The position numbers and the translations under genes were made by a program. 64,000 bases of DNA. Source: Segatella copri. Its GTDB lineage: Bacteria; Bacteroidota; Bacteroidia; Bacteroidales; Bacteroidaceae. The notes beneath the pieces are model-generated. The model was not told the origin of the DNA. It saw only the letters and a list, made by a program, of their open reading frames with translations, and searched no databases. The DNA is taken from NCBI RefSeq assembly GCF_002224675.1, contig NZ_NMPZ01000010.1, positions 1-64,000 on the forward strand, in the 5' to 3' direction. This document shows, piece by piece, positions 56,451 to 64,000 of this stretch (position 1 is the stretch's first letter; every line of letters starts with the position of its first letter).

Positions 56451-57923
56451 ATGAAGAAAATGAATTTGCTCGTTATGAGCTTGGTATCAGCAGCAGCGTT
56501 ATCTTTCTCAAGCTGCAGCAGCAATGATGATTTGACAGGTGGTGGAACTCAGTCACAGGCTGACGGTGTCTATATGACATTGAAGATTTCTGGTGCTACA
56601 AGCCATGGAACCAGAACTGGTGTTGCAACCCCTAATACCGAAGAGAATGGTACCGTGGACGAGAGTACAATAACAGAAGGTATGATGTATATCTATGATG
56701 GAAATACCTGCGTATTCAAGAAGGTCATCACCAAAGATATGTTCAAAACTCCTCCTACTCAGACAGCAGCAGGTGTTACAAATCCTATCAAGGTTGCTGT
56801 AACAGGAGCTATTAAAACTAATAAGCCGTACAATGTTTACTTCTTGGCAAACAATACATCTATAAATGACCCATTAGCAGCAGAGGCAATCTTTACAGCC
56901 TCTACTACAGGTGGTGCAAATTATGCTACAGCTAAGAAGTTTGTTATGTTCAACCAGAATGATGGAACAAGAGCGGCTGCTCACAGCACCGTTACATTCA
57001 CAGACGCAGCTAAGTCTGCAGATACTCCAGCCCCTGCTGACGAGATTAAGCTGGATCGTGTAGTTGCTCGTATCGATAACCCATTGTTCGCCGAGACTGC
57101 AAAAGTCGTAGATGATGCTGCAGCCGGTACAACTACGAATGTTGCTAAAGTTGTAGCAAGCTTCGATTTAATGGGTTATGCTGCTTCCAACTTGAATAAC
57201 AACTCTTATGTCAAGCAGAACTGGGATACTGAGTTCAAGACTTTGAACGTGAAATGGGGAGAGACTGCTCCAAAGTATTTTCAGCCAAAGAGTGACTTTG
57301 GTACATTGTACAAAGCAGAAAACCTTACCAAGTTCGGCACAAACAATACGTATGCTTTCGAGAATACCACAAATGACGTAAACGAGGCTACAGCAGTTTA
57401 CTTCAAGATTAAGGCAAACTTGACAGATGCAGAAAAGGCTAAAGCAGACTTCGATAATGGTACATTCTATCGTTATGACGGAAGACTTTACACCAGCATT
57501 AAGGCTATTTTCGATGATGCAGCAACAGGTGCTATTGTCAACCCATTTAACCTTTTAACAGTTGATCAGGTTTTAGCTAAGATTAAAGACGCAACTACAG
57601 GCGAGCTTACCACAGAAGAGGAATTGGCAAAATTCCGTGAGACCTACAAGATTGAGGTTTACCGCGAAGGTATGATGTACTACCGCTGGGCTATCTCTGA
57701 CAATGTTTACAAGCCATTTGTAGAAAGTGCGACAACTCATACATATTCTGTATTGCGTAACAGCATCTATCGCTTGAATGTTACAAAGATTAACGAGATT
57801 GGTAAGGACGTTCCTAATGGACCAGATCCAGACGATCCTAACAAGAACCCTAACTACTACATGAATGTAACAGTTAAGATCAACCCTTGGGTTCTCAATA
57901 CAAAGGATATCGAGTTGAAGTAA
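56451..57923 (+). CDS. Mfa1/FimA-type major fimbrial subunit
   Basis: A 490-residue lipoprotein pilin with lipobox FSSC (Cys22). Two beta-sandwich domains follow (VYMTLKISGATSHG, EGMMYIYDGNTCVFKKVIT, PYNVYFLANN, KLDRVVARIDNP). The C-terminal strand VTVKINPWVLNTKDIELK is the donor-strand-like tail. An Arg in the N-terminal strand (SHGTR55-TG) is a candidate protease maturation site by analogy with P. gingivalis type V pili. Rich in Ala/Thr/Asn and with higher A/T usage than its neighbours. It probably forms the fimbrial shaft. Followed by a hairpin-rich gap before the anchor gene. Confidence 0.83.
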   Translation: MKKMNLLVMSLVSAAALSFSSCSSNDDLTGGGTQSQADGVYMTLKISGATSHGTRTGVATPNTEENGTVDESTITEGMMYIYDGNTCVFKKVITKDMFKTPPTQTAAGVTNPIKVAVTGAIKTNKPYNVYFLANNTSINDPLAAEAIFTASTTGGANYATAKKFVMFNQNDGTRAAAHSTVTFTDAAKSADTPAPADEIKLDRVVARIDNPLFAETAKVVDDAAAGTTTNVAKVVASFDLMGYAASNLNNNSYVKQNWDTEFKTLNVKWGETAPKYFQPKSDFGTLYKAENLTKFGTNNTYAFENTTNDVNEATAVYFKIKANLTDAEKAKADFDNGTFYRYDGRLYTSIKAIFDDAATGAIVNPFNLLTVDQVLAKIKDATTGELTTEEELAKFRETYKIEVYREGMMYYRWAISDNVYKPFVESATTHTYSVLRNSIYRLNVTKINEIGKDVPNGPDPDDPNKNPNYYMNVTVKINPWVLNTKDIELK

Positions 57924-58213
57924 TCAGAACTTCAATTGATAGGAAAAGATGAATACGGGATGTACCCCATCCCCCGCTCTCAAGATAATTCTTGAAACAA
58001 CAATACTCTCAATCTCCCGGGGGCTATCCCGCCTCCGGGAGATTACAAAAACAAAAGATGATTTTTGCCGCCAACAGATGGCGGGAACCCCTATCGTGCT
58101 GAATCAGCACCACTCAACAAGAAAAAAAAGATGCCGGAGGCTACCCCACTTCTTACGCCCTACGGCACACTAGATATAAGTATAAGTAAAAGAATTAATA
58201 AAATACAAACGAT
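57924..58213 (+). promoter_or_regulatory. Hairpin-rich gap between pilin and anchor genes
   Basis: At least five stems: CAAGA/TCTTG (57981-57994), AATCTCCCGG/CCGGGAGATT (58011-58044), CCGCC/GGCGG (58068-58084), GTGCTGA/TCAGCAC (58096-58110) and TGCCG/CGGCA (58132-58167). No long T-tract. An AAGTATAAGTAAAAGA element lies at 58178-58192. Likely mRNA stabiliser or attenuator so that the shaft pilin is made in excess. Confidence 0.5.
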
Positions 58214-59341
58214 ATGAAACATTTCATCATCAAAAACGGTTGCAAAGTGGTTTGTATCTCAGCCATCGCACTCTCTTCGCTTTCATCATGCATGAAAGAC
58301 GATCTGACGAATTGTCCTGCACCTAAGGTGTCGCTCAAGTTCGATTATACATATAATGTTGAGAACGCTGATGCCTTCTCCCAGGAAGTGAAAAACCTCA
58401 ACGTCTATGTTTTCGATAAAAACGGTAAATACTTCGATACCTATACGCAGTCAGCCGACAAATTCGAAACGGGTCACAGCATGGACATCACAGACTTACA
58501 GGAAGGCAAATACACCTTCGTCTGCCTCGCTCGTGACAAGAAACCTACAGGTAGCAGAGCCGACGGTGACGACGAGATGGAGTTCAGCTTCACCCAACTC
58601 ACACCAGGTGTTTCTACCATCAACGACCTGCAGGAGGAAATGGGAAAGAAAGACGGAGAGGCTTCTGTCAACAACAAGAAGTTCACCGCTCTCTACACTG
58701 CCCAGACATCTCTCGACTTCAAGGGCAAGAAGGACACATCCGGCAAACTGAGCTTGATGAAATGTACCAAGACCTATCGCATCGTGATGCTTCCTTACGA
58801 TAACGACCAGCAGGGATTCGTGGCAGAAAACTTCGACGTAAGAATCAAGGGTTCGGCTGCCCTCCTCGACTACAAGGGCGACAAGGTAAAGGATGAAAAC
58901 GGCGTAGAACAGAACAAGCCGATTACCTACGTGCCTTACAACGAGAAACTGGTGGTGAACACCAGCGGAAATACCCAGGTAGAAGGTGAAGAAATCGACA
59001 AGGCTCTGGTTTACGACCTGTCTTCTTCCAGAATGTTCGAGCGCAAGGACGATGTAAGCACCCGCAACACCGAAAGCAAGGAGTACGACGACAAGCGAAT
59101 CGTAATCACCGACAAGCGCACAGGCAAGGTCATCTTCAACCACTCACTGCCATGGTTCCTCGCTCTCTGCGGCGAGCGCACCGACAAGGGCTGGGAGGAT
59201 CAGGAATACCTCGACCGCCAGGATCACTACACCCTCGTATTCTACGTTCCAAGTCCAGGTTCCGACTACCACATGGATGCTAGAATCAAGGTGAACGGCT
59301 GGGTTCTCAATCTGCAGGACGTAGATTTAGGATCCAAGTAA
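58214..59341 (+). CDS. Mfa2/FimB-type fimbrial anchor lipoprotein
   Basis: A 375-residue lipoprotein with lipobox LSSC and MKDDLTNCPAP right after, the characteristic start of FimB/Mfa2 anchors. Then VSLKFDYTYNVENADAF, VKNLNVYVFDKNGKYF and DLQEGKYTFVCLARDK (first sandwich domain). The second domain ends YHMDARIKVNGWVLNLQDVD. It should attach the fimbria to the outer membrane and limit its length. 290 nt after the pilin gene. Confidence 0.82.
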   Translation: MKHFIIKNGCKVVCISAIALSSLSSCMKDDLTNCPAPKVSLKFDYTYNVENADAFSQEVKNLNVYVFDKNGKYFDTYTQSADKFETGHSMDITDLQEGKYTFVCLARDKKPTGSRADGDDEMEFSFTQLTPGVSTINDLQEEMGKKDGEASVNNKKFTALYTAQTSLDFKGKKDTSGKLSLMKCTKTYRIVMLPYDNDQQGFVAENFDVRIKGSAALLDYKGDKVKDENGVEQNKPITYVPYNEKLVVNTSGNTQVEGEEIDKALVYDLSSSRMFERKDDVSTRNTESKEYDDKRIVITDKRTGKVIFNHSLPWFLALCGERTDKGWEDQEYLDRQDHYTLVFYVPSPGSDYHMDARIKVNGWVLNLQDVDLGSK

Positions 59342-59399
59342 AATGATCATAAAACAGTAACAAAGTAAAAGTATAAGTAAAAGATAGGAGATACAAGTT

Positions 59400-60653
59400 A
59401 TGTTCGATTTCGCAAAAAGAAAAATCTGTGCGAATCAACTGACTAGCATAATGAAGGGAATAGCAGCATTGGCACCCACCTTGCTGCTTACCCTGATACT
59501 AACATCATGTATGTCGGACGGTTACACAGATACAGCTGCTGGAAAGAGTGATACCTACATCAACCTGAATGTATCAACTCCTACAGCTCAGGCCAGAGCC
59601 AACGCTCCTGCCAACACAGCAGGTACCAGCGGAACGCTCGGGCAAGACGAAACTTCCCCAAGTCCAACAGAAGAGGAGAAAATATACAGTATCAGAGTTT
59701 GGGCTTTCAAGAGCGACACAGATGAAAATGCAGCACCAATAGGATTCAAGGCTGAAACCGGCCTCAACGAAACCGGTTCACATCAGGTAAGTATGAAATT
59801 GTTGCGCAAAGCAGCAGGTGATTTGGAAAATATCGACCTTTTCATCCTGCTCAATGCAGAAAGCATTGGAGTTCTGAACAATAACAATTGCAACAGAATG
59901 ACGCGCAAGGAATTGAATGCTGCAACTTTTAACTCAAACTTCGGCATCAACCCAGATGGCAGCGCTCAGGCTAAAGCAGTTCCTGCTACAGGTTTACCAA
60001 TCTCACGTGTCATTACAAACATCAATGTAAAAAACAACATTGCAGATAATGCAGCCATAGCAGCTACCAAACCTGTAAGTGTTCCATTGGTTAGAGCCGT
60101 TTCAAAGCTCCACTTCTTTTTTGCCCGTAAGACTGGCAAGGATACAGAAAGTGTAACCGTCACCAGGATTGAAGTAAACGGAGTGACCCTGACAGCAGCA
60201 AGCCCAGTATTCCCAGAAGCTGCAACAAATGCCGAAAAGGATACTAAAGGATTGAAAGGAAGTTTCAATGGTCTCAAATACCTCACCAAGAATTTGAGAT
60301 TCGGAGCTATTGCAACAAATAAGATCAACCCTGTTGCCGATCCTAAGATATATATTCGAAAAGACGGAGAAAAAGCTCAGAAGTATATGACTCGTCTCAG
60401 CACTGGTGTAAAGGAAGGTTGCAGAAGCTATCTTCGTGAGACAGACAAGACCATAACTGGTAAAATTTACTTCAAGTCAAATGCTTCGCTTGCAGAAAGA
60501 TCGGTTGAATTCAAGATTCCAGATGCCTATCGCAATCATGAATTGGTTGTATATGGCTACTTCTCTGGAGAAGCATTTCTGGATAATTTCAAGTTACAGT
60601 ACTACGTAGCAAACTGGAATGAGAAGGCTGCTACAGATATCAAATTTAATTAA
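59400..60653 (+). CDS. Minor fimbrial subunit (fimbrillin family lipoprotein)
   Basis: A 417-residue lipoprotein with lipobox LTSC. TYINLNVSTPTAQARANAP, YSIRVWAFKSDTD, LFILLNAESIG and VPLVRAVSKLHFFFARKTG are typical of Mfa-like minor subunits (FimC/Mfa3 position). The end, ELVVYGYFSGEAFLDNFKL and YYVANWNEKAATDIKF, is the terminal strand. The ATG at 59400 has GGAG 12 nt upstream; an internal ATG at 59451 (MKGIAALAP) directly before the signal sequence is an alternative. Likely a tip or adaptor subunit. Confidence 0.72.
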   Translation: MFDFAKRKICANQLTSIMKGIAALAPTLLLTLILTSCMSDGYTDTAAGKSDTYINLNVSTPTAQARANAPANTAGTSGTLGQDETSPSPTEEEKIYSIRVWAFKSDTDENAAPIGFKAETGLNETGSHQVSMKLLRKAAGDLENIDLFILLNAESIGVLNNNNCNRMTRKELNAATFNSNFGINPDGSAQAKAVPATGLPISRVITNINVKNNIADNAAIAATKPVSVPLVRAVSKLHFFFARKTGKDTESVTVTRIEVNGVTLTAASPVFPEAATNAEKDTKGLKGSFNGLKYLTKNLRFGAIATNKINPVADPKIYIRKDGEKAQKYMTRLSTGVKEGCRSYLRETDKTITGKIYFKSNASLAERSVEFKIPDAYRNHELVVYGYFSGEAFLDNFKLQYYVANWNEKAATDIKFN

Positions 60654-60673
60654 ACAATTGGAGGAATCATAAT

Positions 60674-63475
60674 ATGAAGAAAGTAATGAAATTAGCATAC
60701 CTGCTCATGGGAGTAGCACTCTTACTCAGCAGTTGCTCGGAAGACATCTTCCCGGGCGGCAGCGAGAGCAACGAGGATGTTACCATTTCGTTGGCCTATT
60801 CTGATGTTTCCCCAAGAGACATCGTGGTCAACTCCCGAGCAACAGATGCAGAGGAGCGTCATCTCGACAACCTCTACATCTATATATTTGATGGCAATGG
60901 TAATTTGAAGGGCTACAAAGGTATTGAAGGTGAAGTAAATCTGAATCAAAATACCAGCAGCACCACTAAAGCAGAAATAACTGGCATCAAGACAAGAAGT
61001 GGCGAATCATACATCTATGCAGTAGCCAACATTTCTACGGGTATATACCCAGTTGAGACCAGCAACGGTACTGTTGAAGCAAACAAGTTGCCTATTAACT
61101 TGAAAGAAGACAAAGCCCGTGCTGGTGAATATAATTTCACTCTCGACCAGTTGAAAGCTTTGACTTTCAAGCGCAACAACACTTCCATTGATATTACAAG
61201 TGCATTCTTAATGAGTGGTGCGGTACAAGATGGAAATCCAGTGAACATCACAAGCGCAGGAAAAATTGCCAATGACGACAATGCCATTCGATTGAGCCGC
61301 ATCGTATCCAAGGTGAAGTTTACCATCAAGGCTGCTAAGACAACAGGAGTTACCCGTTCATTTAAGCTGGATACTTACGACATTATGAATATTGCTGTAG
61401 ATGGATCGCTGGTAGGAAAGATTGATGGAAACAACAGGAATAAGACGACAAACGTAAACAACAACATCGGCAACACAGTTCGACCAAACGATGTGGAAAA
61501 TGATGCTCAGTTTTTCGAAGTCTATCTGCCTGAAAATCTTCAGGATGCAGTTCACAACGTAACCACCCAAGCAGCACGTGAGGATGACAGTCAGAGTATT
61601 CCGAAAGAATTCACCAATGCACCTGCTAATGGTACATACGTAGTATTAAAAGGTAAGTATGAAGAAACAACAAGTAGTTCTACTAAGAGTGCCGACGTTA
61701 CCTACTATGTTCATCTGGGCGACTGTACTAAAGATAAAAACAACTATGATGTAGAGCGTAACTGCAAATACACCTACAACATCACAGTAGCAGGTGTAGA
61801 TAAAATCATCGTAGAAGCCAAGAAAGAATCAGGAGCAGATCAGCCAGGTGCCGAAGGCGTAGTTTTGGAATATGGTGCTACTGGTAAGAATATGACACTC
61901 GATAGTCACTACGAGTATATGGTCATGCGCTTCTATCAGGAAGATATCCAAGAGTTGAAAAGAGCTGGTAAAGGCTATTTCTATCAGGTTTATGCCCTGG
62001 GTAATCATACCGACGTAATCAACGTGGGCGCAACAACTGTTGGTAAAGATAACGGTGTAGATACAAGCTGGATTCAGTTTGCAATCAAATGCAGCAGAGA
62101 CGAATCTAGCAGTAAATACAGCATAGATAAAACGAGCAGAGGTACTGCATGCAGTTATCCTGGCACGGAATATTCTAGTGATCTCTACACTGTAGAGGAA
62201 TTCTTGAAATATCTCTATGATAATGCAGAATCAAGTATCTGGACAAAAAGTGACAGTAAAGGAAAGTATATCGATGCAACATGCTTTATCAGTGAGAACT
62301 ATTACAAGAATCTCACATGGAATCAATATGTGAATGATGTTGATAAGCGTGCCTTCTATGTTGCTAATGAGGTTAAAACCAGTAATGATGGCAGAAGCGT
62401 TTACGCTCAGACTCAATATGGTTTGACCCAGTATAACATTCAGACCTTCTATGACAGAAGCAAAGCTGGAAGCATCACTGCCTATGGTTGTGAGACTATT
62501 AATGATGAGGAAGGTAAAGATTTTTCTGTCAATGGTGGTGGAAGCAAGTATAATTCTTCAGGTACCGATACATGGAATGGACGTAGCAATATGGTTGCGG
62601 ACATAAATAAGAGTACAGACACCTGGAAAACTCTTAAAGACAACAGTTCTCTGATCAAAGCGTGTATGTCTAGAAACCGAGACCTGAATGGAGATGGCAA
62701 AATCAGTGATGATGAAATTCGCTGGTATGCCCCTACTATTTCTCAGTATATTGGTATCTGGATTGGTGAGGAGATTATGAGCGGTGAGTCTAAACTCTTC
62801 AATAAAGCCACATCTACACTCAGCACTAGCAATGATCCTGGATGTCGTATGTTGTATTATAGTTCAACATACAATGAGAACACTTACTTCTCTGAAGAAG
62901 GTTTGGCAACCAATCATAACAATTCTGCCTATCCTCCAAAATTGGTACGCTGCCTTCGCAATTTGAAATCAAACGATGTGGGATATAACAAAACTCCAGA
63001 CAAGTACTACACGTACGAAAGTTCTGTGGTAACACTGAACAATGTTGATGAAAAAGCATTGAACACATCAGGAGAACAAGGTGAATTGAATGCGCACACA
63101 GAACGTTCTGCACTCAATAAACCTGCCAAAAAGTTCAAGATTTCAAAAGAGAAATATTATGGTGAAAGATCTAAAGACTGGCGGGGCAACTGGTATTGGA
63201 CAGGAGTTACGCCAACTCAGGAGCATGTAGTAGATGGTACATTTAAATGTTACAACAACTATGAGGAAGGTGACAAAAAATGGAGAGTTCCAAACCAAAG
63301 AGAATTATCAGTAATGTTTCTTGTTGATAAAGACAAGATTACAAACACCTACTGTAGAACTATTTTCTCCAATACAAGCTTCAGAAAGTCTTGGACATAT
63401 AATGGGAATTTTTCAATGGATGTTAGCAAGTGGAATGCTACCGGCTCTGTCCGCTGTATAAAGGCACAAAAATAG
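60674..63475 (+). CDS. Large fimbrial tip adhesin candidate (DUF4906-like) with EF-hand loop
   Basis: A 933-residue lipoprotein with lipobox LSSC. The N-terminal fimbrillin-like part (about 30-400: ERHLDNLYIYIFDGNGNLKG, RLSRIVSKVKFTIKAAK, CKYTYNITVAGVDKIIVEA) is followed by a long Tyr/Ser/Asn-rich domain. That domain ends in a lectin-like or FISUMP-like fold (KWRVPNQRELSVMFLV, then GSVRCIKAQK). Residues 670-681 (DLNGDGKISDDE) match a canonical EF-hand calcium loop. Preceded by GGAGG 9 nt upstream. Best read as the tip adhesin of the operon (Mfa5/FimE-like position); ligand unknown. Confidence 0.75.
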   Translation: MKKVMKLAYLLMGVALLLSSCSEDIFPGGSESNEDVTISLAYSDVSPRDIVVNSRATDAEERHLDNLYIYIFDGNGNLKGYKGIEGEVNLNQNTSSTTKAEITGIKTRSGESYIYAVANISTGIYPVETSNGTVEANKLPINLKEDKARAGEYNFTLDQLKALTFKRNNTSIDITSAFLMSGAVQDGNPVNITSAGKIANDDNAIRLSRIVSKVKFTIKAAKTTGVTRSFKLDTYDIMNIAVDGSLVGKIDGNNRNKTTNVNNNIGNTVRPNDVENDAQFFEVYLPENLQDAVHNVTTQAAREDDSQSIPKEFTNAPANGTYVVLKGKYEETTSSSTKSADVTYYVHLGDCTKDKNNYDVERNCKYTYNITVAGVDKIIVEAKKESGADQPGAEGVVLEYGATGKNMTLDSHYEYMVMRFYQEDIQELKRAGKGYFYQVYALGNHTDVINVGATTVGKDNGVDTSWIQFAIKCSRDESSSKYSIDKTSRGTACSYPGTEYSSDLYTVEEFLKYLYDNAESSIWTKSDSKGKYIDATCFISENYYKNLTWNQYVNDVDKRAFYVANEVKTSNDGRSVYAQTQYGLTQYNIQTFYDRSKAGSITAYGCETINDEEGKDFSVNGGGSKYNSSGTDTWNGRSNMVADINKSTDTWKTLKDNSSLIKACMSRNRDLNGDGKISDDEIRWYAPTISQYIGIWIGEEIMSGESKLFNKATSTLSTSNDPGCRMLYYSSTYNENTYFSEEGLATNHNNSAYPPKLVRCLRNLKSNDVGYNKTPDKYYTYESSVVTLNNVDEKALNTSGEQGELNAHTERSALNKPAKKFKISKEKYYGERSKDWRGNWYWTGVTPTQEHVVDGTFKCYNNYEEGDKKWRVPNQRELSVMFLVDKDKITNTYCRTIFSNTSFRKSWTYNGNFSMDVSKWNATGSVRCIKAQK

Positions 63476-63514
63476 TTAGCAAAATACAAAAGTTAAGAAT
63501 CATATATCAGTAAG

Positions 63515-63557
63515 AGAGGAGGGAAGGAAGTTGGGAATACTTCCTCCCCCCTTGTTT
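63515..63557 (+). terminator. Fimbrial operon terminator
   Basis: GGAGGGAAGGAAGT (63518-63531) pairs imperfectly with ACTTCC-TCCCCCC, then TTGTTTTAG. Just 40 nt after the last stop. Confidence 0.6.
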
Positions 63558-63622
63558 TAGTTATTATAAGACATTATTATCATTTACTATTATACAAAAA
63601 TTGCGAAGACTAGACTAGACTG

Positions 63623-63686
63623 GTCGTTGGAATTTTAGTTGCCGAGGTGACTCACCTTCTAAGATTCCACGACTTTTTTGTGCCCT
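63623..63686 (+). repeat. Long hairpin with T-tract
   Basis: GTCGTTGGAATTTTAG and CTAAGATTCCACGAC are complementary with one bulge and one G-U, with an inner AGGTGA/TCACCT stem, followed by TTTTTTG. Could be a second terminator or part of the REP-like cluster. Confidence 0.5.
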
Positions 63687-63845
63687 GAAAGAACACCTCA
63701 TTCAAGGCATACACGCCCTGAAAGGGCAGAAGCTTTGTAATCATCTGGTTCTTTGAAGCTTTTGCCCTTACAGGGCGACAGGTTTGCAAACATATCTACC
63801 CAGGGCGATGCCCTGGGCTAGGAGCTTCTGCCCTTTCAGGGCGTA
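63681..63845. repeat. REP-like palindromic repeats, right of fimbrial operon
   Basis: Partial copy 63681-63693, plus-oriented copy 63714-63735 (GCCCTGAAAGGGCAGAAGC), minus-oriented copies 63756-63779 and 63796-63845. The last is the inverse of the 56131-56180 unit with about four differences in 48 bases. Confidence 0.65.
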
Positions 63846-63866
63846 TTGGTTGTAATAACTTTCAAA

Positions 63867-63918
63867 CAAAAAAACTCCCTATAAGTTCAGGCATCTATCG
63901 CCTGGCTTATGGGGAGAA
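63867..63918 (-). terminator. Terminator of the gene at the right edge
   Basis: CTCCCTATAAG (63875-63885) pairs with CTTATGGGGAG (63906-63916), inner CAGGC/GCCTG. On the minus strand it is followed by seven Ts. Confidence 0.7.
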
Positions 63919-63934
63919 CTTGTATCTGATAATT

Positions 63935-64000
63935 TTATGATTTCAATTGATGCAATTGCTCATGGGTTAAGCCCGTCAGTTCCATGATAGAGTCATCATC
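63935..64000 (-). CDS. C-terminal end of a truncated gene at the window edge
   Basis: The minus strand encodes DDDSIMELTGLTHEQLHQLKS then TAA (63935-63937), continuing beyond the window. The (S/T)IMExTGLTxExLxxLK pattern resembles the C-terminus of PD-(D/E)XK nuclease-family transposases common in Prevotella, but 21 residues are too few to be sure. A strong terminator follows. Confidence 0.5.
   Translation of the reverse strand, partial: DDDSIMELTGLTHEQLHQLKS

Larger units (their letters stand above)
63476..63934. other. Repeat-rich intergenic region after the fimbrial operon
   Basis: No gene seen. It holds the operon terminator, a long hairpin (63623-63680: GTCGTTGGAATTTTAG against CTAAGATTCCACGAC, then Ts), a short GACTA tandem (63606-63619), REP-like palindromes (63681-63845) and a minus-strand terminator (63867-63918). 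Confidence 0.55.

Overview
The window looks like a chromosomal segment of a gut or rumen Prevotella/Segatella (Bacteroidota). The signs are tandem SusC/SusD pairs, a hybrid two-component regulator, Bacteroidota promoters (-7 box TAnnTTTG, sometimes a -33 TTTG), a Mfa1/FimA-type fimbrial locus, Rhs-type orphan cassettes, and housekeeping genes (rplS, adk, obg, hpt) with Prevotella-like sequences. Everything here is read by eye from sequence; no database search was run.

Layout. (1) About 0.28-4.3 kb, minus strand: a graveyard of Rhs fragments, displaced toxin tails and small secreted or lipoprotein immunity-like genes, including two NTF2-fold immunity-type proteins. (2) 4.4-39.2 kb: a large xylan-utilisation locus. 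Its core (31.2 to 18.0 kb, minus) has the order SusC-SusD-SusC-SusD-DUF1735 lipoprotein-GH10 xylanase, matching the xusA-B-C-D-E-xyn10C arrangement known from Prevotella bryantii. It is followed by a CE6-CE1-like double esterase, then a second SusC/SusD pair with two GH43 enzymes, a stand-alone beta-domain protein and a GH3 beta-xylosidase. Upstream are a GH5 enzyme (minus), a 1356-residue hybrid two-component sensor/regulator (plus) and a GH43 beta-xylosidase/arabinofuranosidase (plus). (3) 39.3-53.4 kb: housekeeping and miscellaneous genes: a split 5'-nucleotidase, ribosomal protein L19, a stand-alone AICAR transformylase, a metacaspase-like protein with a DUF4468 neighbour, an M23 LytM protein, pgeF, obg, adk, two coupled tiny membrane proteins, hpt, the bifunctional NAD(P)HX repair enzyme, and a membrane-bound LuxR-type regulator interrupted at a G8 tract. 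(4) 54.1-63.5 kb, plus: a type V fimbrial operon (DUF3575, DUF3868/OmpA-like, Mfa1 pilin, Mfa2/FimB anchor, minor tip subunit, large DUF4906-like tip adhesin), with REP-like palindromes on both sides of the pilin-tip genes.

How the xylan genes fit together. Surface lipoproteins (GH10, SusD, DUF1735) bind and cut xylan, SusC pores import oligosaccharides, and periplasmic GH43, GH3 and esterases strip side chains and release xylose. The hybrid sensor probably senses xylo-oligosaccharides. The most interesting signal is a shared 45-bp promoter architecture in front of all four putative xylan transcription units: [TG]GT[TA]AC[AG], 6 nt, AAAG-like, exactly 19 nt, then TAnnTTTG. It is a strong candidate operator for the hybrid regulator. 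Hairpins with T-tracts sit after xyn10C, after the second SusD and in the GH43 leader, suggesting that SusC/D and enzyme levels are set by partial termination.
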